Shown: piece after piece, positions 43,683-54,914 of the stretch
Layout of the letters: each line of letters begins with the position of its first letter
How positions within the stretch are numbered: the first letter of the stretch is position 1
DNA from: Sycobia sp. Sy_11
Taxonomy: Eukaryota > Arthropoda > Insecta > Hymenoptera > Epichrysomallidae
Length of the DNA: 64,000 nt
Direction of reading: 5' to 3'
Assembly (NCBI GenBank): GCA_018907035.1
Contig: JACCIC010000029.1
Location: 2,638,001 to 2,702,000 of the forward strand
Position numbers and translations under genes: made by a program
Notes under the pieces: generated by a model
What the model saw: the letters and a program-made list of their open reading frames with translations, nothing else
Told to the model about the DNA's origin: nothing
Databases searched by the model: none

Positions 43683-44513
43683 CTATAGAGGCAAGCGGTT
43701 ACGCCGAGGGAACTGAGACGGTGCAAAGTTGTAGTGCAACGAAATCCGCAGCACCCCGATCAACATGGTGTTGTCGTGCGGGTGGATGACCGCATTGCAA
43801 GCGCGGTAGAAGTCTGCACCGAGCAGACAGTCGTTTTCCAAGTCTGGATTTATGATGGCGTCTAGTTCCATTTCAACGTCTGCAATGGCAACCGGAAGGG
43901 CCACCTGTCCTATTATCGGCTTAGTTTTTCCCGTGGCGAGTCGAGCGCCAGATTCAGGAAAGTGTCGAATTAGACGACCGAGGGCAGATGCAATCTGCAA
44001 GCCGATTGCTCCGAAAGCTGTACGAGCAGCCCCTGCATCGAGCAACGCATGGATGCGGAACTCGCCTATGCCCACTTGTACCCACCGATGGGTGGGTGAA
44101 TACCGATCGGGGTCGACACTTGCGGATGAGTCAGCGGAGTCACGGTCGTGATGCTCCTCCTTTACAGACAGGAGGGGGCAATCATCATCACCCTGTGTCC
44201 TCGCAGCTGCCGGCTGATCTTCAGAGTTCTCACGGAGCGTAGGGGCGAGTTGGATCTCAATTGCTCGCCCTTTTTTCGCATTTCCTGAACACTCGGGACA
44301 GCTGCGTAAGATATGGCCTGGCCAACTACAATCCGAGCATAAGAACCACGGATCAGGACCTGCTGTCCGACCTTTATTCCTGTCACTGAGGGGCTTGCGT
44401 ACGAGCTTTCCCCTGAAGGATGGCTTCCTCTCTGATTTAGGCGAGGTCGACGCTCCGGTCTGCCCTGTACGTGGCAACCTCGGGCGTAATTCGCGACTGC
44501 TCCGCTTCTTCAT
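43683..44513 (-). pseudogene. Element 2 gag C-terminus fused in frame to protease
   Basis: A 276-codon frame. It contains CSDCSWPGHILRSC (CX2CX4HX4C knuckle), then a Ser/Asp-rich linker. The retropepsin follows: active site HALLDAGAARTAF, with DAGA in place of DTGA, and the second motif CLLGADFYRACNAVI. It shows that gag and protease were originally one reading frame in this family, which explains the lesion in element 3. The protein would bind RNA and cleave the polyprotein. It ends in a frameshift before RT. Confidence 0.88.
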
Positions 44514-44633
44514 AAGAGCTGCGACACCTGGCGACCGTGTACGTCGCTGTGCTTCGCTAATCAGATCAGCTTGGAAGCGTCGATCAACGCCGTAGTAGCT
44601 CCGGGCTACGTGGCAGAACTCTTGCCACGTGGT

Positions 44634-45815
44634 CTATTCTTTCCAGAATAGATGGTACCAGTGTAGGGCGACACCGTCGAGGAGTTCCGTCATTGCATTA
44701 AGCATATCCTCTTCCGTGAGTGGCGTCAATCTGCGACATTCCGCGATCCTCTGCAGAAATTCCTCCACGCTTTTTCCCTTGGCATCATTGATCCCGATTT
44801 TCCATTGACGCACGGTTTTACCAATGTTCGTGCGCTGGGCCAAGGTGGTTGATCGCATTATATTAACGGGCGAGCTAATCACATCTCGATTCATGTGATG
44901 CCTCCCCCTTCCAGGCCCTTGGTACCGAGGGTGGCAAGGAGCCGAGAACTTAGGCTCGCCGGTCTATCCTGAGAATCTATTGCAGTTAGAGTCTTTGTCA
45001 TTTTCCAAGTATTGAAGGTCATACGTGTCATGGAAGGTGACACGGTCGCGTCGCGGCATTTTCTGCAGCTGTTGTTGAATGCTAGCCATCGTAGCATGCA
45101 TTTTATTTTGCCTCTACTGCAGATCTTGGACAGTGCTGTTCTGTTGTCGCATCCAAGTTTGTAGCATATTCTGTAGGTTGTGTAATCCATGACTAATTGC
45201 TACATTGTTTTCGGGGTCAGCAGACTGGGGCTCGACTACTGCTTCTGACGCATGAGATGCGACTTGCACCTGACGTGTAATGTCATTCGTAACACACGAA
45301 TTGGGAGACGTAATTGCACTCGTGATGGCTGCCTGAATCGACGATTTATTGGCTGTGCTTCATGCGAGCGGTTCGCGCCTGTTGATCTCTGCCAAATTGA
45401 GATCGATCAGATTTTGCATTTGCTGATCGGCAGCAGTTGTGCTACGTCTATGGCCTGTGCTCGAATTAACTTCCTGAGCCTGCTGTGTGTCAGCTGATTC
45501 ATCAGCTTGTTCGGCGTATGTCGCTTCCATTTTATTTTAAATATATGTCTTCGTTGCGTCGCCCATTGTCGAGGTTACAATAATTTTTAGCAGATTCTTA
45601 TCTCTGCGCGCGCGTGTTTCTACGGTAACGTCCCCACTCTCGCACTCCATAAAGTCTCCCGGGCTTGAATTTCATGCCAGTCTGCGATATAGCCTGGCAG
45701 CCCTTTGAAATGGGGAACCATCATTTTTTAATTCTAATTCTGCTGTAATGATGTCTGTCTCCTCCTCGGATAGGCTTTGGAACCAGTCATTAAAATCGTT
45801 TGGAGGATTTGCCAT
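44634..45815 (-). pseudogene. Element 2 gag N-terminal part
   Basis: The start at 45815 reads MANPPNDFNDWFQSLSEEET, matching the gag start of element 3 at 56519. Frames shift through 45190-44891 and 44894-44634, where RNAKTVRQWKIGINDAKGKS-type capsid sequence is recognisable (SVEEFLQRIAECRRLTPL). Stops and frameshifts are numerous, and a segment between 44634 and 44513 is shortened relative to element 3. Confidence 0.8.
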
Positions 45816-47950
45816 TTTTTATTTATTTAATTGAGGGGAAACTGAAGAGAGACCAACGAACAAAAAAAACAACGCGAGAAAAAGAAAACAGAACAGCAAA
45901 AAAAATTTTTGTTCTTTATTTATAAATTCAAAAAAAAGAGGCGAGAAATTTGAAATCAATGAATTACTATTGTTAAATAAATTTCAAAATTCATTAATCG
46001 ACTAGATAAACAACAAATTTCTCGATTGTACTCCAGCAATTGGACAACAGCAAAAATAATAGAAATCAATTTAATAAACAATTAACCATTTCCAAAAAAA
46101 AAAATTTTAAGAGAATTTCTTACTTAGTTAATTAATTAATAAATATTCAATTAGTTATTGAATTAAATAATGCTCGTAACTAACCCATTGAGCGATGCTC
46201 ATTTGAATAAAAGTTTTGTATGTTTTGTCGTGATAGAAGAAAAGAGACAAGACAAAAAAAAGAAAAAAAAGAAAAAAAATTGTTATTTAATTGTTATTTG
46301 TTTAAATCATTATTTTATTTTAATTAGTTATTAATGAACTAAATACAATCAATTGTTTCTTAACCCGATTGAATTGATTGTTAATTAAAAAAATTTGAAT
46401 AGTTATTGTTTGATATTATTAATTAATTATTATTAATTATCTCTGAAATGTTACCTTAAATTGTATCTGTTATTGATAATTTATAAAATATATAGACTTT
46501 ATTTATTAGTTTATTTACTGATTGTTAAATTATTTAGTATTCGCTGTTTTCATTAAGCAGAAAAAATAAAGAACAAAACACATTTGTTTGGCAAATAGGT
46601 AAAACCGACAGTGTCAAGAAACAGTGGATAGTGAGAGCGAAAGCGCAAAAACTATAAGCGATATAAATAAATAAAAAATAATATAAAAAAAATATATATA
46701 TATAAGAAAAAAAACAATTTTTATTCCCATCCCAAAAGTAAAAAAGATAGTTTATTTTTAGTCACTTTGTAATTCTGAAAGAATTTTATTTTTCAGTTTC
46801 AAAAAAAAAAAAAAATTTCAACAATTTTCAAGAACTTTCAAAATTTTCACTTTTGAATTCTCAGTTTTTAAAAACAAAGAGATTTCACACAAAAGAAAAT
46901 TATTTTGAAATTATAATAAAATTTTACTTTTTGTATTTTTCGAGAAATACAAAAATACGAAAATACAAAAAAAAAAGAAAACAAAAAAGTGAAAACGTAT
47001 ATATAAAAAAAATATAAATAAATTTTGATTTTATTATTTAAAAAAAAAAAAGTTTTACGTCAGTCGTAGGTACGCCGGTAAGTACACCCGTGCGTACTTA
47101 TAGCGTAGAGTCGCGGTAGTCTATGTGTGTGTATACACAGGTCGTCGATTTCACACTATTATATTTGTCGTGATATGTTCCTTGCGTGAAATATCTATTG
47201 TATTCATCGAGAATAAATATTATCGGTATCCGCATGTGTATTAATAACTTATATCTATATAAGCATATATTTACGATGACGGAGTACATAAAAAAAATAA
47301 TAGGACACACTTTATAATATTCTATATACATCTTATATTTTATATATTCATTTTAGTCTAGTAGCACATGTTAGTATTACATTAATAGGTGTGTGTATTA
47401 TTTGTATTTACTAATTTTACTTATTAGATTAGAATAAATTAATTAGTAAATTTTACTTAAAGATAATATCTGACGTTATTATAATATATGTATCAGATTA
47501 ATACAAATGACTATACCAATTCATGTAATCATATTATACCTTGAATTAATATAATTATTGTCGAAAGCTGCACAAATATTATATTCCTTTATTCGGCTGT
47601 ACTTTAAATTTGTGCTGCTTTTCAGCCGCTTTCGCCGAACTGTTTATGGCCTTGATCGTGAATGTTTACGTTGCTAGCTCGGAGACGTAAACACTCTCGA
47701 TGCGCAGTGCGTTCGCACTGTTTAATATAACTATGTTCCACACGAATAACTATATTATATGGAACATAATTATATTCCGCACACAAATGACATTTGCAAT
47801 CATTTTTGCGCATCCGCGTAACTTATATATCATAACACGGTTCATACGGCACAAAATATATCATAAAATATATGATAAAATATAGAATACAATATATAAT
47901 AAAATATATACGAACATATATATATATTTTTATATTAAATTGTGCCATCC
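45816..47950 (-). other. Long leader of element 2
   Basis: About 2.1 kb without genes between gag and the PBS. It is A/T-homopolymer rich at 45840-47060, then has GTCGTAGGTACGCC, GTAGAGTCGCGGTAGTC and TTTCAGCCGCTTTCGCCGAA segments. The leader of element 3 has the same segments at about 57270-57540. The open frames here are noise. Confidence 0.7.
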
Positions 47951-47970
47951 CGAGATCGCGTTGGGCGCCA

Positions 47971-48677
47971 TGTAACAGTGCGTGTGCCCGCCTCGAACAC
48001 AAGGGCGGCGTGCACAGCCGTTCCAAAATATGTGCCCGGCTGGGCTTAGCCCCGAATCTTTTTGGCGAGGAAGAGGGGCGGTCCGCGAGAAGCGAAGTAT
48101 CGCATGCAGAATTTCGCGTGAGGCAGGGAGATCAAATGACTAGAAGAAAGCCGAACAAATAAAACTGGACGTGTCTTTAATTCACAACATACGTTCGGTA
48201 GAACAGATACGCTAAGGCGCAAGGCGCGCAGGCCGAGGATCGCCGAGGCGACAGCGCGTGTATCATCAGGGAAGAGAGAGAGGGAGAGTAACGGGTTGCC
48301 ACTTGCAGTCGGGTCGATGTTGCTGTGTCGTCCGCGGGCGGCAGGACGCGGCGGCGGCAAACACTGGACCGATGGCAGAACGTTCTCGTTCGCCGGAGAG
48401 GCGGTGCCCCCGCTCGTCGGTGGCCTTGGGATGGGGCGGTTACTCCGCACAGACGGGAGCCGGGTGGCAGGCTCGTTAGTTCGAGCTCCTGTCTCGGCTC
48501 AGCGGATGGCGGCATACACGAAAGCGACGAAACTTGCAGAGCGGACACAGAGCACCTCGCGAAACAAAACAAAAGAACACAAAAAACGAGCACTCGACCG
48601 ACTCTCTTTTTTGTGTCTTCGAAAAAGTGTTCTCTCTCAAACTCCCAAAATTCGTGCACGACAATCTCTCCCCACTC

Positions 48678-48708
<31 letters not shown>

Positions 48709-48864
48709 ACATACCTCTCCGCCGGTGTAGTAGTGCGTCGGCTTGTAACAAATATATATTAATATTTACATATAAACATATATACATATGTACAAGGGCT
48801 ACGACAGGAGAGAGAGCATAGGGACGTGGGAAAGCAAGGGTACGCGGCGCTTGCGTTCCCCGTC

Positions 48865-48867
<3 letters not shown>
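47971..48867 (-). repeat. LTR c (5' LTR of element 2, 897 bp)
   Basis: TGTAACAGTGCGTGTGCCC to CCCCGTCACA. The adjacent PBS on its inner side reads TGGCGCCCAACGCGATCTC (47952-47970). It has a (CT)n tract at 48683-48708 and a GA-rich tract at 48270-48290. The ORFs through it are not genes. Confidence 0.9.

Positions 48868-48917
<50 letters not shown>
48868..48917. repeat. (TA)n between LTR c and LTR d
   Basis: About 25 TA units occupy the whole gap between elements 2 and 3. Confidence 0.97.
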
Positions 48918-48920
<3 letters not shown>

Positions 48921-49855
48921 AACGGTGCGCGTGTCCGCCTCGAGCACGAGGACGGCGGGCACGGCCGTTGCAAATCTGTGCCTGGCTGGGCTTAGCCCCG
49001 AATGATTCCGGCGAGGGAGAGGGGCGGTTCGCGAAGGGCGAAATATCGCGTTCAGGATTGCGCGTGAGGTACGGCGGCTAATGGAGCGCACACGAAATAA
49101 TAAAATAAAAATAATTAAAATTTAAACAGGCTTTAATAGCGCAGCGTCAATAATATGTTACAGCGCTTATATGCGAGGCGTGCGGGACGCAGGCCGAGGG
49201 TCGCCGAGGCGACGGCGCGCGAGGAGTTCGGGAAGAGAGAGAGAGAGAGAGAGAGAAGGGGCTGCCACAGCGAGTCGCAGCTCGTTGGTCCCGCAGCGCG
49301 TCCTCGTCCGGCAGCAGCGCCTTCCTTCGCCGGGAGCGGCGGTAACGTCGGCGTCCAGAAGCCCCGGGACGGGGGCGGTTATTCCGTGGAGACGGGGTCG
49401 GACGACAGTTCGTCCACTCGAACTCGTGCTCGGCGCGTGTGCACTGCACACACCCACAATACCGTGGCACAACACACGCGTCCGATCGGGTACCCTCCCC
49501 GAAGTCGAGGTACGTGGCGAGGGGAAACACTTAGAGCACAAGGCGTGTTCCCGTACGCGGTCAGACACGGCACAATAGCAACAGAAGGGGAAAACAACGT
49601 GCGTAGAAGGCCGGTTACGACGCGTGTTTTTAGCTCGCGGCTTTCTCTCTATTTGATTCTTCGCGCGCGTGGCCGTCTCTCTCCACTCCCCGCTCTCTCT
49701 CATTTACCTCTCCATCGGCGTGGTTGTACGTACGCCTGTCACAGATAAACATCTATACATGCAAATATACAAATGCATATGTACAGGCTACGGCTAGAGA
49801 GAGAGCAACGGGACGGGGAAAGCAAGCGCACGCAGTGCTTGCGTTCCCCGTCACA
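48918..49855 (-). repeat. LTR d (3' LTR of element 3, 938 bp)
   Basis: TGTAACGGTGCGCGTGTCCG to TTCCCCGTCACA. A polypurine-type GGAGGCGGGCG lies on its inner side (minus, 49856-49866). A (GA)n tract at 49231-49257 could bind GAGA-type factors. Nearly identical to LTR e over long stretches, so insertion is fairly recent. Confidence 0.92.
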
Positions 49856-50062
49856 CGCCCGCCTCCAGACGCTGGTAGCCGAAGCGTGACAGCTCGACCC
49901 AACATCTCTCTCTCGGATCGACCATCCTGTCAGGATGAGGAACTGTGGTGGCTGCGGTCTATCGCTGGGGATCACCGGGATGAGGAAGGGCGGGTAAAGA
50001 ACTCCCTTCCCTAGACGCAGTTATTTTTGGAGGGCACCTTTATTCATTATTAGGTTACATTG

Positions 50063-50994
50063 CTAAAGTATGTCTTGTGGCGCCTCACTTTGTGTGAGCT
50101 GGCTTCGCTCCTTGGGGGCGATTCCGCTTTTCGGTGGCACTGGGGGCGTGCCCCTCGTAGTCGGGGTGGTTATGTTGATTGGGGCACTCCCGTCCCCGGC
50201 GCACGCCCTCCAGCTTGCACTGGCTGCAGCTAGGTAGGCGGATTGGCACAAACTGAGGCGCGTCCGACGCCGCTTGTTCGCGCCGGACCTCCGCCGTCTT
50301 CCGCAGAGCAAACACCCGGTTGACGTTGCTTTGCAGGCGTCTCGCCTCCACAGCGGTGTTGCTGCGGAAGGCTTCGAGGGCCTGAGCTGCTTCGACTACC
50401 GAGGGACGCGTCCTTCCGACGGTATTGGGGTTGGACGGCAGGGTGGCCTGCATTAGCGCGCTCCGCAGCCGGTGCATTTCCGGCCTGGAAGGTGCAGCAG
50501 GCGGCCTGGAAGTCCTCTACTTTCCGGCGTGCGGCGCGCTCGCGCTCCAGCAACCTGGTCGCCTCTCCGTCCGCTTCTTCCCAGCGGTGGAGTAGGGCGT
50601 TGGCTTTACGCCGGTGATCCGCCCAGGCGAGGTAGTCCACCTCGCCGAACTCCAACAGTTGTCGGGGCGTCGCCCTCTGGACGAAGGTTTGGAGTTGTTG
50701 GAGGGCACTGGCCTCCTCGGCCTCTAACTCCTGGCGCCGGAAGTACACGCGGTCCAACCGCTGGCAGAGGGCCTGGACGCTGTCGGGCCGGATGCTCCCT
50801 GGCTTGGGCGTCGAGGCTGGCTCGGCGGTCTTCGGCCATCCGTCCTCCTCGATCGCGGCGTACTCGAGGCCCACGAGCCCTGGACTCGGCCGGGGGGCCG
50901 GGGGAGCCATCTCCTGGACTCCTATACGCTGGAAGGCGGCCTCCAATAGTGAGCCGAGTATCTCGGCGGCCACCTTGCTCGGGGAGAACGCCAT
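50063..50994 (-). CDS. Element 3 third ORF: helical, Cys/His-ended protein, not env-like
   Basis: Lies 158 nt beyond the integrase stop in the env position. The frame 50994 to about 50480 starts MAFSPSKVAAEILGSLLEAA, has a Pro-rich patch (MAPPAPRPSPG) near residues 29-39, then a long Glu/Arg/Leu-rich predicted coiled coil (RRQELEAEEASALQQLQTF to LLERERAARRKVEDF). After a frameshift near 50470 the frame 50477-50085 continues with more helix and then CSQCKLEGVRRGRECPNQHN followed by HPDYEGH, a possible zinc-binding Cys/His cluster. No signal peptide or membrane segment is visible. The GC content is high. It may be an accessory nucleic-acid-binding or capsid-associated protein, or a captured gene. 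No family recognised. Confidence 0.55.
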
Positions 50995-51152
50995 TCTCTG
51001 TCCCTAAGTAGAAGACGGAAAAGTTGACGTTATCTGACGTCCCCCTGGGCGCAATCTGGGCCGGGAAGACTCCTCGACGAGGGGACTCAACAGGGTGGTG
51101 GAAACCGAGGGACAGGCCGGATTCACCGGTATCCCGTGGACGAGTTCGGGAG

Positions 51153-51926
51153 TTAATCGGCCCGTTGACGGGCGTGGGCTTGGGCCCGAGTGCGGCGGGG
51201 GGATTGGTCCCGCGGCGGGGTTGAGCGTCCGCTCTTCCTGGGGCGACCTACTTTTCGCCTTACCAGGCACGTGTCGTTATGACAGGCGGCTTCGCTGTTA
51301 TTGGGCTTCGCAGGGGCTCGCGCTTGGGTTCTTCGACGGGTTACGATTCGCGTCCTACGCGGTCTCCCTAATCTACGCGGTGCGATATCAGTGTTAGATC
51401 GCGTGGCATTTCCCGCGAGGGTATCGCTTCGCACGCTCGTATCGGAATTACAATGAGGCGCGTCGTCGGGGCGCCGTACGCTCACCAGTGGTGTTACGAT
51501 GCGGATTCGCTCGCTCGCCTCGACATTACAATTCGACGCATCGCAGTCACGCTCTTCGCCTGAAGGCTCATCCGTGTCGGAACTGATATCATCTTCGGGG
51601 TCGTGATCTCGAGGGTAGGGCTTCAGGTCGGCGACGTGATGCTTACCAGCATCTCTTTCTGTAGAGTCGATCAGTCGATAAACATTCGTGCCGAGTTTCT
51701 CCAAGATGGTAAAGGGCCCGTCGAATTTCGGGGCCAGCTTGGCGCTGACGCCCTGTATGCCTGACGAGAGGATGCGATTACGCAGCCATACGCGATCGCC
51801 AATCGCGTAGTGCACGTCACGACGTCTCGCATTATAATAGCGAGCTTGCTTTGCCTGCGCTTTCTGCGAGTTTTCCGCTGCCTTTAGATGGAGATCAGAT
51901 AATTTCTCCATGCGCTCTTTCCAATG
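51153..51926 (-). CDS. Element 3 integrase C-terminal domain with two AT-hook-like motifs
   Basis: In frame with pol after one stop at 51924-51926. It contains the family GPY/F module (KLAPKFDGPFTILEKLGTN) and HHVADLKPYPRDHD, then an acidic linker (DDISSDTDEPSGEERDCD). A long basic tail carries RRLGRPRRTR (about 51349-51378) and RRKVGRPRKSGR (about 51224-51262). Both have the GRP core with flanking Arg/Lys of AT-hooks, which bind the minor groove of AT-rich DNA. The end is QAHARQRAD. A targeting role fits the (TA)n flanks but is inference. Gypsy integrases more often carry chromodomains for targeting. Confidence 0.75.
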   Translation of the reverse strand, partial: HWKERMEKLSDLHLKAAENSQKAQAKQARYYNARRRDVHYAIGDRVWLRNRILSSGIQGVSAKLAPKFDGPFTILEKLGTNVYRLIDSTERDAGKHHVADLKPYPRDHDPEDDISSDTDEPSGEERDCDASNCNVEASERIRIVTPLVSVRRPDDAPHCNSDTSVRSDTLAGNATRSNTDIAPRRLGRPRRTRIVTRRRTQARAPAKPNNSEAACHNDTCLVRRKVGRPRKSGRSTPPRDQSPRRTRAQAHARQRAD

Positions 51927-54914
51927 TTATAGAGCAGCCTCTTCTTGCGCAATCTGTGCGCGCTGCTCCTCCTGGCGACGGTGTGTGCCAGGGGCTGAGG
52001 GGTGACGACCCGTGTTAAGAAAGGCCGGACTTACGCCAATGGAGTCTTGTACAGATGTATTGTACGCGAACATGAGCTCGGCGATGTGCGCATCCCAAGT
52101 ACTGTGAGACTCCTCAATGAAGGCGATTATCGCGGTCTTCAGAGTCCTATTGACCCTCTCTACCGGATTGGCTTGAGCGAGATAAGGGGGTATCGTGGAA
52201 TGCTCCACCCCAAGCTCCACAAGGAATTTCTCAATGATTTTATTACGAAATTCGGTGCCATTGTCCGATAGGAATACTTCGGGCGTACCAAAGCGTAAAA
52301 ATACGCGACCTTTCAACTCGCGGCGAATCGTTTGCGCATTCGCCTTTCGGATGGGGATACACTCTACCCAGCGCGTGAATAGATCCATGAAGATGAGCAA
52401 ATACTCGTATCCCCGGGTAGATCGTGGAAATGGACCCATCACATCTCCAGCTACTATTTCCCAAGGGCGGGTGACCATTCGATGGCCCATCAGGTCAGCA
52501 GGTGCAGCCTGCTGTACCTTACATTGTTGGCACACGGTGCAGTCACGGACAAATTGTGTCACATCTTTGTGCATTGATGGCCAATAGTACGATCGTGCAA
52601 TTCGGTCACACGTTTTATGGCGTCCGAAATGACCAGCTGTGGGCTCCTCATGACATTCATGAAGAACGGTACGACGGTCTTCTTTAGGCACGACTAACTT
52701 CCACGCATCCTGGTCATCTACTAAATCTTCGACGGCAGGATCGGAACGGTAGTAGTATAGTCGCTGCCCAACGACTTTCCACCATGGGAGGTTGGTCGGA
52801 TCGCTCACCACTTTCTTACGAAGGCGCAAATACCAGGGATCTTGCACATCGGTGACGCCGAGGGAGGTGACTTCGCAGGTCGGCTCGTCTTCGTACAAAC
52901 GAGAGAGGGCGTCTGGTACGCAATTCAAGGTACCTTTCCGATGGATGACTTCGTAGTCGTATCCCTGCAATTCCAAGGCCCAACGGGCGAGTCTGCCCGT
53001 GGGGTTGCGCAATGAGTGCAGCCAACGAAGACTGCTGTGATCGGTTACCACCTGGAAGTGATAGCCCTCGACGTACGGGCGGAATTTACGCACAGCCAAT
53101 AGCACGGCGAGGCACTCACGTTCGGTGACCGAATAGTTACGCTCAGCCTCAGTCATCGTGCAACTGGCGTAGGAGAGCACGCGCTCCACGCCATCAACTG
53201 CTTGCGTGAGCACGGCGCCTAGTACCGAGTCGCTGGCGTCCGTCTGGATGACGAACGTTTCTACAATCGACGGTCGAGAAAGGACGGGTGCAGATGCGAC
53301 GAGCGCCCGGATTTGTTCGAAGGATTGCTGTTGCTCTTCTCCCCAATGGTACTTGATGTTCTTCTTGGTTAATCGGGTGAGAGGCTCAGCAAGCGTTGCG
53401 AAGTTCTCTAAGAACTTGCGATACCAGGATGCAAGGCCTAAAAACCTACGGAGCTGCTTCAGGTTCTTTCGTGCGGCGTAAGTCAAGATTGGTGCAATCT
53501 TATCCGGATCAGGTCGGAAACCGTCACGATCCACGAGGACGCCGAGGAACCGTACCTCTGCGAGTCCGAATTTACTCTTCTGCCGATTGATGGTCAAGCC
53601 GGCATCGGAAATCCGTCTCAGGATATGTTCGAGCCACCTGAGGTGCCCGTCAAAGCTCTCCGTAGCGATGATCACATCATCGAGGTAGGCGAAGGCCACC
53701 GGCTCCATTTCAGGGCCGATCAGCTTGTCGCTTAACTGCTGAAAGGTGGCAGGGCCTCCGGCGACACCATATGGCATACGGGTCCATTCGAATAACCCCA
53801 TGCCTGGAACCGTGAAGGCAGAGAGGTGTCGCGATTCCTCACGCAGAGGGACCTGATGGTAGGCGCTGCTGAGGTCCAGTGTGGAGATGTACCGCGCATT
53901 TCTGAGTTTCCGTAAGATTACGTCCATGTAAGGAAGCGGATACGCGCTGACCTTGGACACGGAATTCAATTTGCGATAGTCCACACAGAATCGGTAGCTC
54001 CCATCGCTCTTGCGAACCATCACGACGGGGCTAGACCATTCGCTGGTTGATCTGCGAATTACGCCCTGATCAAGCATTTTGCGAACTTGTGCATGCATTT
54101 CCAGCTCTATCTTCTGAGAGACCGAATAATAACGCTGCTTAATCGGCTTAGCGTCGCCGACATCGATCACGTGGTCGGTCAGATGCGTGCAGCCCAGAGG
54201 CTGATCCGCCGGAGGCAGCATCTGGTCGAGGAGTTCCTCGAGAGCTCGACGTTGACTATCGTCGATATCAGCGAAGCGTATAGAGGCAAGCGAACTCGCC
54301 GAGGTAACTGAGACGGTGCAGAGTTGTAACGGAACGAAAACCGCAGTACCCTCGATCGACATGGTGTTGTCGCGCGGGTGGATGACCGCATTGAAGGCGC
54401 GGTAGAATTCTGCACCGAGCAGACAGTCATTTTCCAAGTCTGGAATTATGATCACGTCTAGCTCCATTTCTACGTCTGCTATGGCAATCGGAAGGGCCAC
54501 CTGGCCTACTATCGGCTCAATTTTTCCCGTGGCGAGTCGAGCGCCAGATCCAGGAAAGGGTCGAACTAGACGACCGAGGGCAGATGCAATCTGCAGGCCG
54601 ATTGCTCAGAGAGTTGTACGAGCAGCCCCTGCATCAAGCAGTGTATGAATGCGAAACTCGCTTATGCCTACCTGTACCCACCATCGTGAATACCGATCGG
54701 GGTCGACACTTGTGGCTGAGTCAGCGGAGTCACGGTCGTGATGCTCCTCCTTTACAGATAGGAGGGGGCAACCATCATTACCCTGTGTCCTCGCAGCAGC
54801 ATGCTGATCTTCAGAGGTCTTACGGAGCGTAGGGGCGAGTTGGACCTCAATTACTCGCCATTTTTTGCATTTCCCGAGCACTCGGGACAGCTGCGCAAGG
54901 TGTGGCCAGGCCAA
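51927..54914 (-). pseudogene. Element 3 protease, RT, RNase H and integrase core
   Basis: One frame from 54914 to 51927 with a single TGA at 54606-54608. Protease: HTLLDAGAART before the stop and CLLGAEFYRAFNAVI after it. RT: VVMVRKSDGSYRFCVDYRKL, LSSAYHQVPL and YLDD (aspartate codons 53676-53681). RNase H: QTDASDSVLGAVL and TDHSSLRWLHSL. Integrase: zinc finger with HEEPTAGHFG and CTVCQQCK; core Asp in VAGDVMGPFP, Asp in LSDNGTEF, Glu in NPVERVNR. All catalytic residues are intact. The 857 codons after the TGA are uninterrupted. The TGA matches a Gly codon in element 2, so it is a point mutation rather than programmed readthrough. The frame stops at 51924-51926 before the integrase tail. Confidence 0.93.

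Larger units (their letters stand above)
41758..48867 (-). mobile_element. Ty3/Gypsy element 2, internally deleted
   Basis: Same family as element 3, coding on minus. 5' LTR c (47971-48867), PBS, long leader, gag, protease and RT are present. Everything from RNase H through integrase and the third ORF is gone: the 3' LTR b stops at about 42713 and is fused directly to RT sequence. Compared with element 3 about 3.4 kb is missing. Confidence 0.9.

Noticed and set aside
48258..49748. Many overlapping ORFs on both strands in LTRs c, d and e
   Set aside because: They recur at the same places in each LTR copy and reflect GC-rich, stop-poor non-coding sequence.
54606..54608. Programmed TGA readthrough between protease halves
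   Set aside because: The stop falls inside the protease domain, and element 2 has a Gly codon at the same place, so a point mutation is simpler.
51969..54832. Plus-strand ORFs opposite pol of element 3
   Set aside because: They are antisense shadows of the conserved minus-strand pol frame.
54851..54914. Programmed gag-pro frameshift in element 3
   Set aside because: Element 2 reads gag into protease in one frame. Element 3 has lost one base in a T run, so this is a lesion.
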